This document shows positions 1 through 12,005 of a DNA stretch of 64,000 nucleotides, piece by piece (within the stretch, counting starts at the first letter, position 1; the number at the start of each line of letters is the position of its first letter). Location: assembly GCA_020284085.1 (NCBI GenBank), contig JACEVL010000092.1:379353-443352 (forward strand), written 5' to 3'. Both the position numbers and the translations under genes were made by a program. A model generated the notes under the pieces. It was not told the DNA's origin and searched no databases. It saw nothing but the letters and a program-made list of their open reading frames with translations. Origin of the DNA: Aporrectodea caliginosa. Taxonomy: Eukaryota > Annelida > Clitellata > Crassiclitellata > Lumbricidae.

Positions 1-411
1 CAACCAAGCACAATCATTGGGGTCTAGAACCAGACAGCAATGTCTCATTTGTACTGAGTCAACAAATATGAATGAATGGGCATTTGGAATGTTTATGTCT
101 GTCCATTCTATCCAGGTACGCAATATTGATGTCAGTAGATATTACTTGTACGATTGTAGGCCTGTTTAATATGACTCATATATTCTATGTCAACAACTTC
201 ATCTGCTGAATTTATGATCCAAAACTAACTGAACCAGAAGAACTCTAGACTGCATATAAAAGAAATGCTTTAAATAGCCAATAATATCATATGAATGTCA
301 ACAGCATTGACATTTAAGTCACGTATGACACGTCTTAACTAATGCATGGATAAATGTTACATGAAGCAATAAAATTAAAGAATTCATCAGCAACAGAAAT
401 TATAGATTATA

Positions 412-832
412 TGTGACGCCAGGGGTCAAAACCCGTCGCTTGTCGCTTCCTAGATACTGAGCTAGAGGCTGAAATAGGCGAGAGGGGTCAACAATGTAGA
501 ATTCTCTTCAATTCAGCAGTTGCCTGTGAATTTGCCATAACTTGCAAAGTAGTAATCCGATTTTGATGCCGTTTATTTTATTCGACACAGAATATGCTTT
601 ATTGCACAGCACAATTGCAGAATAATCAAGTAATGGTTGCCGAAGACTTTAATGACATGGCTTTTTATTCATTTTTTCACTCTAAACCAATGAAAGAATC
701 AAACATAACTTCAGTTAGAAAAAAGATATTTTCATTCTGTAAAAAGTATTTTGAAGCAAATTAATTGTAGAATATGACTGAATAAAAAGGCCAGAAACCG
801 ACATGTGACGGGTTTTGACCCCTGGCGTCACA
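412..832. mobile_element. MITE with 27-bp terminal inverted repeats, TA target site
   Basis: Left end TGTGACGCCAGGGGTCAAAA and right end TTTTGACCCCTGGCGTCACA are exact complements (the match goes on for a few more bases), flanked by TA at both sides (410-411 and 833-834). 421 bp, no ORF of note. Tc1/mariner-like insertion is the simplest reading. Confidence 0.75.
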
Positions 833-2638
833 TATGCATTGTGCAGCTCTTTAAATAGCTACAGCATGTACATATTTACATTACACAAATGTGGTACACA
901 TGCAGCTAATGTGATGCAAAAAGTGCTCTCTCATTCTTACTACATTCTTCATTCTCATTATTATTATTATAGGAGACTGGAATCAGTCAATGGTAATTAA
1001 TAAGCAGTGTTGTTTGGAGATAATTTCAGCTGAGTAATCAGTGAGTATACAAGAGCAGAGTTGGCAGGAAAATGGGAGAAGAAAAGTAGGGCACATTATT
1101 ATAATGGCACAGACGTTATGACAGTGAAATGAGATTTATCAGGAGACAGTTCCTGTGGCTTCATCTAGAACTAAAACTGTGGCTTCTAATCAGATGGAAC
1201 TCATGTCATCATGAGATGGCAGAGCAGCTCAGGTGGAGGCAAGATGTCTTCCCTCTACTCCTGACCTTTTTTGTAAGAACTCAGAGAACATTAGTCGGGG
1301 TCCCACCCTCATCCCTTCGTTGCTTGATTGAAGACTTTCTTATTTTCTCGGGCTTTCACGCTAAGAGCGCCTCTGAATAGCTAGTACTGTAAGACGCGCT
1401 TTATAAATTCTCAGATACTATACGATAAGTTAAGCATCTTCAATCCCTAAGAACTTAAGCAGCAAATGCCACTTTTACCAGTATTTATTGTAAAAGCACA
1501 AAAAGACAATTACGCGTGTGTGCAAGTGTGAATCAGGGAACTTAGCGTAGCACTTTTATGTGTGTCTCTCAAAGGCACCGCATATCTGCATGACTCCAGT
1601 CTGAACTGCATATGACATTTTCACCATAACACATGCATGATTATTAAATGACAGTTCTTCCAAACAGGACAGAAAGTAATACAAGGTGGAAGAGAAGGCA
1701 TTGGCATAAAACACTGCATATAACCATGCATGTGTGTGCATTATGCTATTACCAGTAAGTCCAGTATGCATGTATAAACTGGTAAATGCATGTAAAATGT
1801 CCAGTATGCATGTATAAACTGGTAAATGCATGTAATATGTATCTGGATTATTTATCATCTCAAGGTGAACTTGTTGTTCCCTTTGCGCACACTTCAAAGA
1901 TGCAACGTCGTGCCTTTTCAGTGGTTGGGCCGACAACGTGGAATAATCTTCCTTCAGATCTGCATATTCGTTTAGCTAGAGCCTAGAGACTCTGCATAGT
2001 GAGTGCATACACTTTTACAAGAATCTGAAAACTGTTCTTTATCGTCGGAGTTGGGCTGGGAGCGCCTCTAAGTACGTTATCTAGGAGGGGCACTATATAA
2101 TTCCTCTGAATGAATGAATGAATGGATGAATGCATGAATGAATGAATACAGCACCTTTAATAAATTCTATCAGGTACTGAAACATGGCTAAGTTGGGGAT
2201 CTAAAGTGCTACGAAGTTCTGTAGATAAGCTGAACATTTTTCTTGAGCTTGAACAATAAAGAACTCCAGGCAGAAGGGGGGATTACTCCAGAAGACTGTA
2301 CAATGGATGACCAAGTGGAAGTGTCCTATTGGCAGTGTGGAAGACTAGTTCAGCATCTAGTCAGCAGGCACTCTTTCCGCATCGTAAACCGTCGCTAAAT
2401 AACTCAAGTAAGTAAGTAGCCTTCATTCGTACCTGACAAGCACACCTGCGTCACATTGTACGGAACGATCAAATACATCTTTGAGTAGACCATTACACGA
2501 GCAAATGTGGATATCCATGCAACACTGAACATAGCTAAAGATACCTCAATTCACAAAACGACTTTCAACAGTTAGATTAAACCATAGATAGCATGAAGGA
2601 AGTCCTCTCTTGTGGAGTGAGTACTTGTCATCACTGAC
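833..2638 (+). mobile_element. Intergenic: LINE 3' remnants and a 40-bp duplication
   Basis: 1855-1985 encodes VPFAHTSKMQRRAFSVVGPT then WNNLPSDLH, the end of a CR1/L2-type reverse transcriptase; its 3' tail (GGGAGCGCCTCTAAGTACG, then an ATGA microsatellite) runs to about 2150. A second tail is at 1300-1430. A 40-bp unit starting GTCCAGTATGCATGTATAAA is tandemly doubled at 1758-1840. Nothing coding is seen in the rest. Confidence 0.6.
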
Positions 2639-2833
2639 AGGTGGAAGGAGCGGAGGAAGGCAGTGGATGGAAAACCGAGATTTCCGTAAGAGCTCATCAG
2701 CCCTTTGGCAGTACAGTTCTTCTGACAGTGTTTGCCATCCATTAGCCTTTTTAGCAGCTACATCAAAATGCCCAGCATCATGTGAGGTCAGAAATCCAGC
2801 AGTGTGTAGCTCTCTAAAAAAGCTGATCAGATC
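2639..2833 (-). CDS. Candidate internal exon of an unidentified gene
   Basis: Between an acceptor (GTGCATTAG) and a GTCAGT donor lie exactly 65 codons, phase 0 to 0, reading DLISFFRELHTAGFLTSHDA, then HFDVAAKKANGWQTL, EELYCQRADELLRK and IHCLPPLLPP. The helical, amphipathic composition and fitting splice sites look like a real protein exon. I do not recognise the family. No ATG occurs near its start, so an ATG-based ORF search misses it. Confidence 0.55.
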
Positions 2834-4460
2834 CTAATGCACGAATACAGTGGTAGTGCAAACATGATTCTTGAAAGAATGATTGCTTGAAATCTTCAAT
2901 AGTATGCAGACCCTGTTTTCTTAGCTGGTTGCAAAAAGTATCACTGTTTAATGAAGCTATGACTGCAGTTAAGATGGTTTGTTGGCTGGTTAGATGCCTT
3001 TAAACGACATTGTATCAACAAAAAGATGATTAGTGTCGCCCTCCTCCTTTCTCCAGGCTTGGGACAAGATGGTTGGGAAAAGAAAGGTTACTTTTATACA
3101 TCAAAGTTATTCTTATATCCACGTACCATCACATATCTGTTGTAATGTCGAGATTCCTGAAAAATCTTTCATACCAACTTTCTGCCTACAAGATTCATTA
3201 CATTATATCAAGTCCAAAGTAAAGTAGGAGTATAGACAGCACACGTGTTTAACCTCTCAGAGGTGTGTGCTGTGCTGTCCTGGGGTCGAAGATCTTGACC
3301 ACAGCAGTCCAGCAACTCGATACCATTATTAAGTTTGTAAAAATATATACAGCCATGAATAATATACATTGAATATATACAATTATACATAAAACATATA
3401 TATAATTATATATATCTTAAAGTAAAAAGAAGAATCCAAAGTCTCCCAGTCTGTTAGGGCAATCGTAAGTATAATTATTACCCCTTTAATCATACTACCC
3501 AGCATCAGGTTGCCCAGGGTTCACTGGATTTCAGCTCATGCACAAATGTGACAACAGAAACCCTGCAACTAGACCTTTCAATATTGGCTGCAGTCAATAT
3601 TTCAAATAACCTGGCTTCCAACTCCAGATACTGAGCTGCAAGGCAGGTAAAGTTATGGCTGTCTCAGTGAACGTCAGTGTTGTGTCAGTATGACTTGCTG
3701 ACTATATGCAATACAATACAATACAATACAATACCCTCTGCCCATGGTCCAATTACAGGGTCCTGAAGTTCTTATTGACAACAATATGAGAAAAACATTT
3801 ATAGGAAGAATGCTGCACTGTTATTAATTTTGTATTTGTCCTACAATGTTTGTACAGCAGAGTGCAGCTTTTCTGCAACAAGTTTTATAAAGAATATACT
3901 TACTTACTTACTTGCTTAATACCACACAATGGAAATAACACTGAATGTCTCAAATGACAATTTTGCCTTAATTACCAAAACGGAAATCAAATGGTTTGCA
4001 TTTGTCACTGGCCAGTTCTTTATTTCCACTCAGACATAAAGACCTCGCAACTTCACAATTTCATTAACCTATGCAATGTCTGTCTCTCTGTCAGTCGTCT
4101 TTCTGTATCTGTCTCTATGTCTGCCTATCTGCCTCACTCAACCATAATTTGATGCACACAGTGGGGCCTACTTAATTAAAATATTGCTCTTTAGAAGCTT
4201 TGAGATTGGATTAGATTGAAAATATTATGCTTCAGCAGAGGAACATTTGAATGGAAAAACTGTCTATAAACGCATCTATTTCTTCGTGGTTATGACACAG
4301 AAATGTCTTGCAGTTTTTAAACGTAATCTAAAAATTCCTACAGTCACTGTAACAATGCAAGAGCTATTCATGAGTCAATGGTAATTTCAAAACAAAATTT
4401 AAGTGTACCAACATCAGCGGTCTGTCCTTCTGAAAGGTAGGACTATCCCACAAGACATAC
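2834..4460. other. Intergenic or intronic, no clear content
   Basis: About 1.6 kb of A/T-rich sequence. 2977-3070 shares an 80-bp segment (ending CCTCCTCCTTTCTCCAGGCT) with 45300-45380, so it is a dispersed repeat. A (CAATA)n tail lies at 3709-3735. No coding sequence is supported. Confidence 0.5.
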
Positions 4461-4532
4461 ATGTAACAGAATACTTCGTAAATGCATCACAGGCCACACT
4501 GGATATGCTTTGACACAACGCATAGTCTACGT
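4461..4532 (-). CDS. Weak candidate exon (same unidentified gene?)
   Basis: Between CACACACAG and a GTATGT donor, 72 bp read VDYALCQSISSVACDAFTKY in one frame. It ends in a phase that would create a stop if joined directly to the 2833 exon, so either another exon lies between or it is not an exon. Confidence 0.2.
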
Positions 4533-4729
4533 CTGTGTGTGTGTGTTCTAGATATACCAGTATCGGCAGCAGACTGCAGTTTTTTTTACACAGCAAGGGG
4601 ATGAAAGCAAAACCTGAGCAAAGAGCTATAGCCATCGATCCTCATTGGCAAAGAGAGGAAAACGAGTCACATTTCACACCCATTTAGAAAGTACACGACA
4701 TCCGTGTTTCAGTAAAATATACATATATA

Positions 4730-5093
4730 TAGGGATGTTAAACGAAATTCGGAAATCCGAATTTCGGTTTTGAAAACGAAATTCGGTTTTATTATTGACA
4801 AACCGAAATTCGAATTTAAAAAAATAATTTTCGTAGTGAAAATTTCAAGAAATGCCAGAAAGAATTAATTCATGCATTTCTTTAGTGTTAACGATTGTTT
4901 TCATCGAATATAGCAGGCAGATAAGAAGGTGTTTATTAACGTACGTTACGGTACCTAATATATAAAATAACTTGCGTTATATAATAATATATTAAATTTT
5001 CTATGAAGGCCAATAAAAAACGAAATTCGGTTTAAAATCGGATTTCTAAAACCGAAAATCGGATTGCCAAAAAAAACGATTTTCACAACCCTA
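4730..5093. mobile_element. hAT-type MITE with exact 8-bp TSD, 364 bp
   Basis: Starts TAGGGATGTT and ends CACAACCCTA; flanking CATATATA is duplicated exactly (4722-4729 and 5094-5101). The interior repeats CGAAATTCGG and CCGAATTTCGG palindromes near both ends and is otherwise A/T-rich. No transposase. Confidence 0.85.
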
Positions 5094-5455
5094 CATATAT
5101 ACACACTCATTTTATATATACACATGTATGCACAGCATTACTCAATACACTATGCCTAAGCGCACGCTATATAGGCCAGGTCTATGTCAATGTAACCTAT
5201 CCTACAAATCAATTGTTATTTGTTTCAGGGTTTCAATATTTCTTTCACAAACAGCTAAAACACAATGCACAGCTGGACAATAAAACTGTCAGTTTCAAAC
5301 TTAGTTCTTTTGAAGAAGTAAAACCAAGTGCATACTTTATGCCAAGTTGTCATTCACACAAGACACACATTTATGTACATGTATGTAATCCATAAACATG
5401 TATACATACAGATATTTAAAAAAACACAAGGATAGACATGAATGCTACAACATAC

Positions 5456-5487
5456 CTCACATCGGGAATGCTGGGATCTGGTGTGTT
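5456..5487 (-). CDS. Weak candidate micro-exon (same unidentified gene?)
   Basis: 32 bp lie between TTTCTGTTGCAG and GTATGT, both strong sites, reading NTPDPSIPDV. Too short to identify. Confidence 0.3.
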
Positions 5488-8400
5488 CTGCAACAGAAAG
5501 AAACATTAAAATTGTTAAACAACAATTTCAAAGCAAATAGTGCTCACACTAGTGAAAAGAAATTCAAGATAAACTACTTCAGGATTACATAGAACACTAC
5601 CTTAACTGCAGTGCCAGTTATTATTATTACAAACATTTTTAACGCATGCAAGGTCACACAAATGCGAATCAGAGGTGCAGTTAGTCAGTCGCCAGGTGAA
5701 GAGCTGTTAGATATTCAAATTCCTGAAAGCCAATGAGAAATAGTGAGTTCTGAGACACTTCTTAAAGGTAAAGAAAGAGCTTGAACTTCGGACAAACATT
5801 GGTAGTCCATTCCATAGGGGCAACAAAACGGAATGCACGAGAGCCCGTGACAGTGCTACATTGACGCTCAACCAACATACCCATACCCGAAGATCGCAGA
5901 CTGCATGGTGGGATGTAATAAGAGAGTAGTGGTTGAAGGTAGGCAGAAGTGCTCATTGTGAGGGTTTTATAGGCAAGATAAGCTAGTTTAAAACTTATTT
6001 TAAATTCCAAACTAGAAATAAAATTGTGTGAGTTCAGGTTGCAGTTACAAAAGCAATGAGGATCCAAATTTCACAGCTCTTCAGAAAGATCAGATAGATA
6101 TAGCTGTTTGAGCACCTTCCAGAGATTCGTTAAAGGTTCCACAGAAAACATATTGTAAAATTGTAACTGAACATATATTAAGTGTCACTCAATGATTCAG
6201 AGGCACACCCAAGCCAAATCAGTTCTATTACCAACAAATAAAATGGACTTCAGGGGCTTCCAGCTTGGGGAAGAGGGACGCCAAGGAGCACCAGCTGCAA
6301 TTCCTGCGGAAGGCAGTTCCAACTAGAGAGGCGTTAAATAATAAAAGTAGAAATAGAAGAGACTGTTAAGAAACTTCTACATTGCAACTTAAGGCAGAGG
6401 TCCAAAATGGTGCCCAGCAAACACATTATGACCTCCATCCACATTTAATTCAGCATTAAAAAAAGCAGTCCCGGCCATATGGGAAAATAGACAAACATAG
6501 AAACCTTGATGTAATCTCAAGAGTTGCATCACATTTTACGAATGCAATTCACAAAATGACCAAACTCACAGATGCAGCATAAACAATCTTCACAAAAACT
6601 GGAAACCAACAACCTTATATGATATATGAACAACTCGAGACATTCATAATTTTTCCAAACCAGTTACAACTGGCAGACAATCCCACACCTTCATTGTAGA
6701 AAAGCGTGATTTGTGATTTGCAGAAGCAGGAAGAAAGACCTGTGAACAGAATAATGTTTGGAGAAGATAAACATTACTTCAATGCCAAACAGTCTGAACC
6801 GGAGCAGGTGGGACAAAAATCCCCTTCTCACCTTCAACTAACACGCAACATTTGAGACACAAACAGAAAATGCAAGTCTTTGAACAACTCTGTCTAAGTC
6901 TGTTGATGAAATGTCTCGAGGTTGGACAATGCACTGGAAGGACCTGGTGCAAGATGAATCGTAATCATAAATTTATATAGCGCCACTTCAAGAGAAACTC
7001 CTCAGAGGCGCTCCCGACCTGACAACACCAAACAACGATCAAAAAGAATGGCTTTCAAATGCTTGTAGAAAAGGGGCAAGAGCAGGACAGACATGACATT
7101 GGCAGAAAGACATGAATCACAACCAGAAAATGTGTTCCATAATCCTTTCTTCAAAGACATGAACAAAAGAGTTTAATAGCTACTGCTTATCCTGACCTTG
7201 AACACAGAAACCTATAAACTCAGGCTTAATTATACACCTCAGATCTTTGTCTCAACCTATTTCTTTCGATTAGCACAGGATATATTAAGGACCAAACATA
7301 AACCTACTTTTCTAAAGCCATAAAACTCCATTATGTTTACAAACATCACAAGGAGTGAGTATACAACAACTTAAAATATATACTTATAGCCATACAGAAT
7401 TGACAGCTCCCAGACAATTTGAACAATTAACACTGTAAACCATCTACTAAACTGTGTGTGGTCCCCACACCAACACACCCATTTAAACCAAAAGCCAACC
7501 AACAGAAGAATACCAGTAGCTCCCATCTGCCCATAAGGCAAAATACAAAACTGTTAACTGAAGTCAAATGGGTGCATGAAAGCCGCTTTGTTTGGCTTCA
7601 ATTAACAGACCACAAACAAGGGTCTATAATTGCAAAACAGTTACTGGGTTACAAGTATGGTGTCGTTCTCAAGCACTAGATATGCATAAAAACTTGGGTC
7701 AATGGTATAACAAGACTTTCAAGCAAACACAGAAACAAAACACACCTACAATCTGGTCAACAAGGGCGGCTAGGTTCCCACATACAGCCTAAGAGATAAA
7801 CAGGTTAAACCAGGCCAATCTTAATGTTACACTTCAATAAATAAAACTATTAACATTTCACTGAACAATAGCATGAATCATAAAGATCCCACTGGCAAAT
7901 ACATTGCAATGTACTGCAATGTATGTGTCAATTTTATACAGAATATGTTACAAAAACAAACTACTCAGGCAAGCTCCCAAGACAACTCCAAGGAGATACA
8001 TGCATGTAGTAATAATAATGGATAATGTTGAATGCAAAGGATACATGAAAATGATCCTTTAAGCCGAAATGAGGAACAAGAATATTCCCTATGCAAAAAT
8101 GAGGGGCAAAGGATATGCAGCTATGAAGTGTTGGTTGCACTATGTTCCTAGTGCAGGTAGATGTTACTTTTTCATCAAGCATGAACCAAATGTATTGACA
8201 GGACAGAAGTCGCGAAATCCTTGTATTTCCAGTGCAGAATCAGGCAAACTTAACCCTATCAACCCGAGAAACCAATATATCGGTTTCGTTAACACAGGAT
8301 GCCTGGGTGAGCCGGGTTGAAAGGGTTAAGTGGTTTGCAAACATTTGTACAACTAGTGCATAGGCACAGTGCTAGGTGACTAAGTTGTAACCAGGTCATT

Positions 8401-8560
8401 TGTATGAAAACCTGCCCATGGATAAACAAGAGTGAGTAGCCTTGTAAAAATCGCTGTATGTCATTAGGATGATATATGGGTTTTCAGATTTAGGATAATA
8501 TGTGTGATTTTAGACTATTTGACTGTCTTGATCAGCTCAGTGGATGACGTATGTTTATTA
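5488..8560 (-). mobile_element. Intergenic: LINE reverse-transcriptase remnants
   Basis: On the minus strand 6070-5762 reads FKLAYLAYKTLTMSTSAYLQ and RAFRFVAPMEWT, the C-terminal part of a CR1/L2-type reverse transcriptase. Weaker fragments of the same kind occur at about 6240-6340 and 6650-6720. A reverse-oriented LINE tail with the GAGGCGCTC hairpin lies at 6958-7020. From 7030 to 8560 nothing is recognisable. Confidence 0.55.
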
Positions 8561-8800
8561 CCATGTCTGTACACCAAAATGCGGATAGCAATTGGTCAAT
8601 TAGCCCTGAGGCAGCAATGGGTATGAATTGTTAGCAAATTAATTTTCTTAGCCTCGGCATGAGGGCGGGTGGCCAGTCCTCTCCCTCGCCGTCTCATCTT
8701 CCCACCGACAGTGTATTCATTATAGCTGAGTTAGTTAGGGGTGCAGGTGGAGCAGAAATCTCGAACCAAATCTCTGCCCTGATGGGATTTGACTATCTAC
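8560..8800 (-). mobile_element. tRNA-derived SINE, 5'-truncated copy
   Basis: The reverse complement aligns by eye with 47680-47900: both contain GAAGATGAGACGGCGAGGGA, the stretch CCACCCGCCCTCAT, AAGGCTAAGAAAATT-like sequence and GCTGCCTCAGGGCTA. Here only the end of the B-box half (TCAAATCCCATCAGGGC) remains of the tRNA head. Confidence 0.75.
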
Positions 8801-10558
8801 TAACTGTATATTAATCATAATTTATGGTTAATATATCTGGTAGCTGTAAAGCAGTGTAAACTATGCATAGGCAACATTCTGAATTGCAAAATTATGTACT
8901 GAACATGTGTTCAAGTTGAAATTATCATTTTCTGTAACTCACCATAAAATGAAATGTCATTTATATGTAAATTTTATGGTGTTGAAGGACAACGGCGTTA
9001 TGCGCGTGGGGAAAGTTTAGTTTGCATAATCACATGCAAGAGAAGACACAAATCATGGCACCGAGGCCGTGGTAAAGCACAACACTTCATCTACACTGTC
9101 ACATATTAATCATCCTAAAAAAAACTGTTTAAAGAGAGGCTTTAAAAGGAGCTATACAAATGTCCAGATACAACAAAGCCTTCTTGTAACATGCTTCAAT
9201 ATAACACGAATTCTGATGTGACTAATGATCTCAGATTTTATCTCAGTTGGCAGCTGTAGAGGCCGATCTCACTATATAACAAAACCTCATCATAAAGTAG
9301 TTCTTATTGTTCCAAAAGACAGAGTTACAAGGAGGTTCTCTTGAACGTACATACACTGTACGTACACACCCACGTAATATTACTAAGTTAAGCTCTGGCA
9401 CACATATCTCAGTCCATGTGGCAGGTATTGCACCTGCTTCCCGTCCCACAGCGCATTTCATACTGGATCGCATCCTTGGTGTGGTAATGCTTATCAGGCT
9501 GGGCACCCTCCTACCTGCATGAGCTTTGCCACCCTCTTTCCTCTTGTATAGGCTCTCTTCTGTCCATGGCGACTTGGCCGTCCCATTCGCCCACTCTGTA
9601 ACAATGCAGAGCCTCTCTGTGGTTGGTCCAACAACCTGGAAGAGGCTTCCCTTGGCTATATGCCACCTCTGGTGAGCCTCTCTTGAAGTAGTGCTATATA
9701 AATCAGCAGTGACAATTACAAAGTATTAGTCGTCAAGCCAAGACAAAGAATGGCATAGGAGAACTTTCAGAGAATGGAGGGAAGGCAATAGATACGTATC
9801 TGGTGGAATCAACTCGGATATCAACTGTCTGTCTCCAACTGTCTGTCTCCAACAGCGCTGTGGGAGCAGATGACAAGGACAATACGTGCTGCATTAAAAA
9901 CACAACTGCCACACGACAATGACAATCCCCGTCCTAATACTATTCATTAATGACAGACAATGCATCGGCAGTGTTGCTGACGATAAAAACAGAGCCATGA
10001 ATATCAGACTTTCTCCATACGAGCAGAAATATATATATACCGTCAATACTCCCTTCAGCCCTTAAGCCTTCATCTTTGACTCTGCAAAAATTAGACATGT
10101 ACGCAATCACTCCAGGTCAATATGAGCTAACCATGAACCAAACAACACAATTATCCTTTTCAACAGAAATACATAGCTTCTCAGCTGAATAGTTTAGTTG
10201 TTGGAATGTTGTGAAATGCCTATGAACAACCAAATATTACTTATAAATCTACCAACACATTCTGATTTTTTTTCTTCAGTGATCCTGTTTAATTCATAAA
10301 TGGTGCTGTGCTAATTGCCCGATTTTTGCACTTTCCATGAACTGTTTTAATTCACTGTCACGACAAGCCAAAGATAATTAGTGTATTTCCAATCTACTCA
10401 TTACCTAGCAGTGTCACAAAGGCACAAGACACATTAAGAAATTCAATCTGTATCAATTTCAAAGGAGTTCAGTCTAATTACTGAGATACAGAAAAAGAAA
10501 AGACATTAATTAGAAATAGAGAGAGCAGCAACAAAGACCGAAAAAAAGCGATGTGAAT
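8801..10558 (+). mobile_element. Intergenic with a LINE reverse-transcriptase remnant (about 9400-9710)
   Basis: Plus-strand pieces LHLLPVPQRISYWIASLVW, GWAPSYLHELC and LSVVGPTTWKRLPLA give the C-terminal order of a CR1/L2-type reverse transcriptase, broken by stops. It ends in CTATATAAATC. Nothing else in this stretch is recognisable. Confidence 0.65.
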
Positions 10559-10889
10559 CAGGGATGGCAAACTTTTTTTAAGGTGCATACCAAAATGCCG
10601 CTCAAACATTTTTAAACATACCGTTGTGAGCCCCTCGGAAATTTGCAGTATATAATTTTCTCACGTAAGTTTTAATTGACAAAGCGTAACAAATAATTAA
10701 TTAAAAGACATTATTTCAAAGATGATTTTAGAATGGTGTTACAATTAAGTCCCTCATAAAAGAAAATGTGTATTCCTACAGTGATTTTGTATTCCTAAGC
10801 TAGACATTTTGGGGGATGCTACAAATTCCGCATGCCCAAAAAATTCGAGCACGTGTCACTTTGGGAATGTGTGCCATTCGCCATCCCTG
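10559..10889. mobile_element. hAT-like MITE, 331 bp
   Basis: Ends CAGGGATGGCAAAC and ATTCGCCATCCCTG are inverted repeats (first 10 bp identical). The flanks ATGTGAAT and GTGTAAAC agree at 5 of 8 positions, so the target duplication has decayed or is not real. Confidence 0.6.
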
Positions 10890-10994
10890 GTGTAAACCCT
10901 GATACTTGACCAGCCATTATGAAATAATGTTTATTAAAAATATCTTTAAATTATGTAGCATGACCATAAAAACAAACAATGTAGCACGACTTAC

Positions 10995-11035
10995 AGAAAC
11001 AGCAATGAAAGGAAAAAACAAGCCTTACAGAGCAT
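10995..11035 (-). CDS. Weak candidate first coding exon with signal-peptide-like start
   Basis: ATG at 11035 reads MLCKACFFLSLLF and meets GTAAGT. The hydrophobic run could be a signal peptide. Nothing else supports it and I found no partner exon. Confidence 0.15.
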
Positions 11036-11112
11036 GTTTATATGACATACCTAAAGCTACTCCCTAAATTTAGATATTTCGTGTTACATTGCCCTTCTTG
11101 TACCAGGTGTTA

Positions 11113-11235
11113 AATCGGTTCGGGGCCGCTATTCCGGGGGGCCGCTATTTCCGCGGTTCCGGGGGTCCGCTATTCGGGTCCGCTATTCCTGGGGCCGCTA
11201 TTCCGGGGGTCCGCTATTCGGGGGGCCGCTATACT
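11113..11235 (+). repeat. GC-rich tandem repeat
   Basis: Seven imperfect copies of a 14-20 bp unit around CCGCTATTCCGGGGG. It borders the A/T island. Confidence 0.85.
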
Positions 11236-11249
11236 GGGACTAATGAAGA

Positions 11250-11960
11250 CAAATATATATATATAATTATGTACAATTATACATTATATGTATATATATG
11301 CATGTATATGTATCGACATTTATATATATATACATGTTTGAATATGTACATATATTTGTATATATATATATGTATATAGATCTATATACATGCACAAATG
11401 TTATATATGTATACATCTCTGATATATATGAAATGAGAACAGGTCGATAGTCCGAAAGGTTCGATAAATCGAAGGTTCGATAGTCCGAAAGGTGGATGAT
11501 AGATCGAAGGTTCGATAGTCCGAAGATTTCATGGTAAACATATCATATGCATATGTACATATAGTCATATATGTATATGTACAGTATATGTATATATATA
11601 TATGCATGTAATATATGCATGTATATGTATATATGTTTGTATATATATATGTTTGTATATATGTATTTATATCTATATATGTACATATATGTATATATAT
11701 ATATGGATATATATACGTATAGGCTATGTATATATATTATATGTATATATATGGATATATATATACGTATATATATTTATATATATACGTAATTATTATG
11801 TACATATGTATATATATGTATATAAGTTTGTGTAAATATGTATGATATTTATATATATACATATGTACATATGTATATATAATATATCTATATATTATAT
11901 ACATATATATGTGTGTGCATAATTGCATATGTATATATATAGATATATATGTATATATAC

Positions 11961-12005
<45 letters not shown>

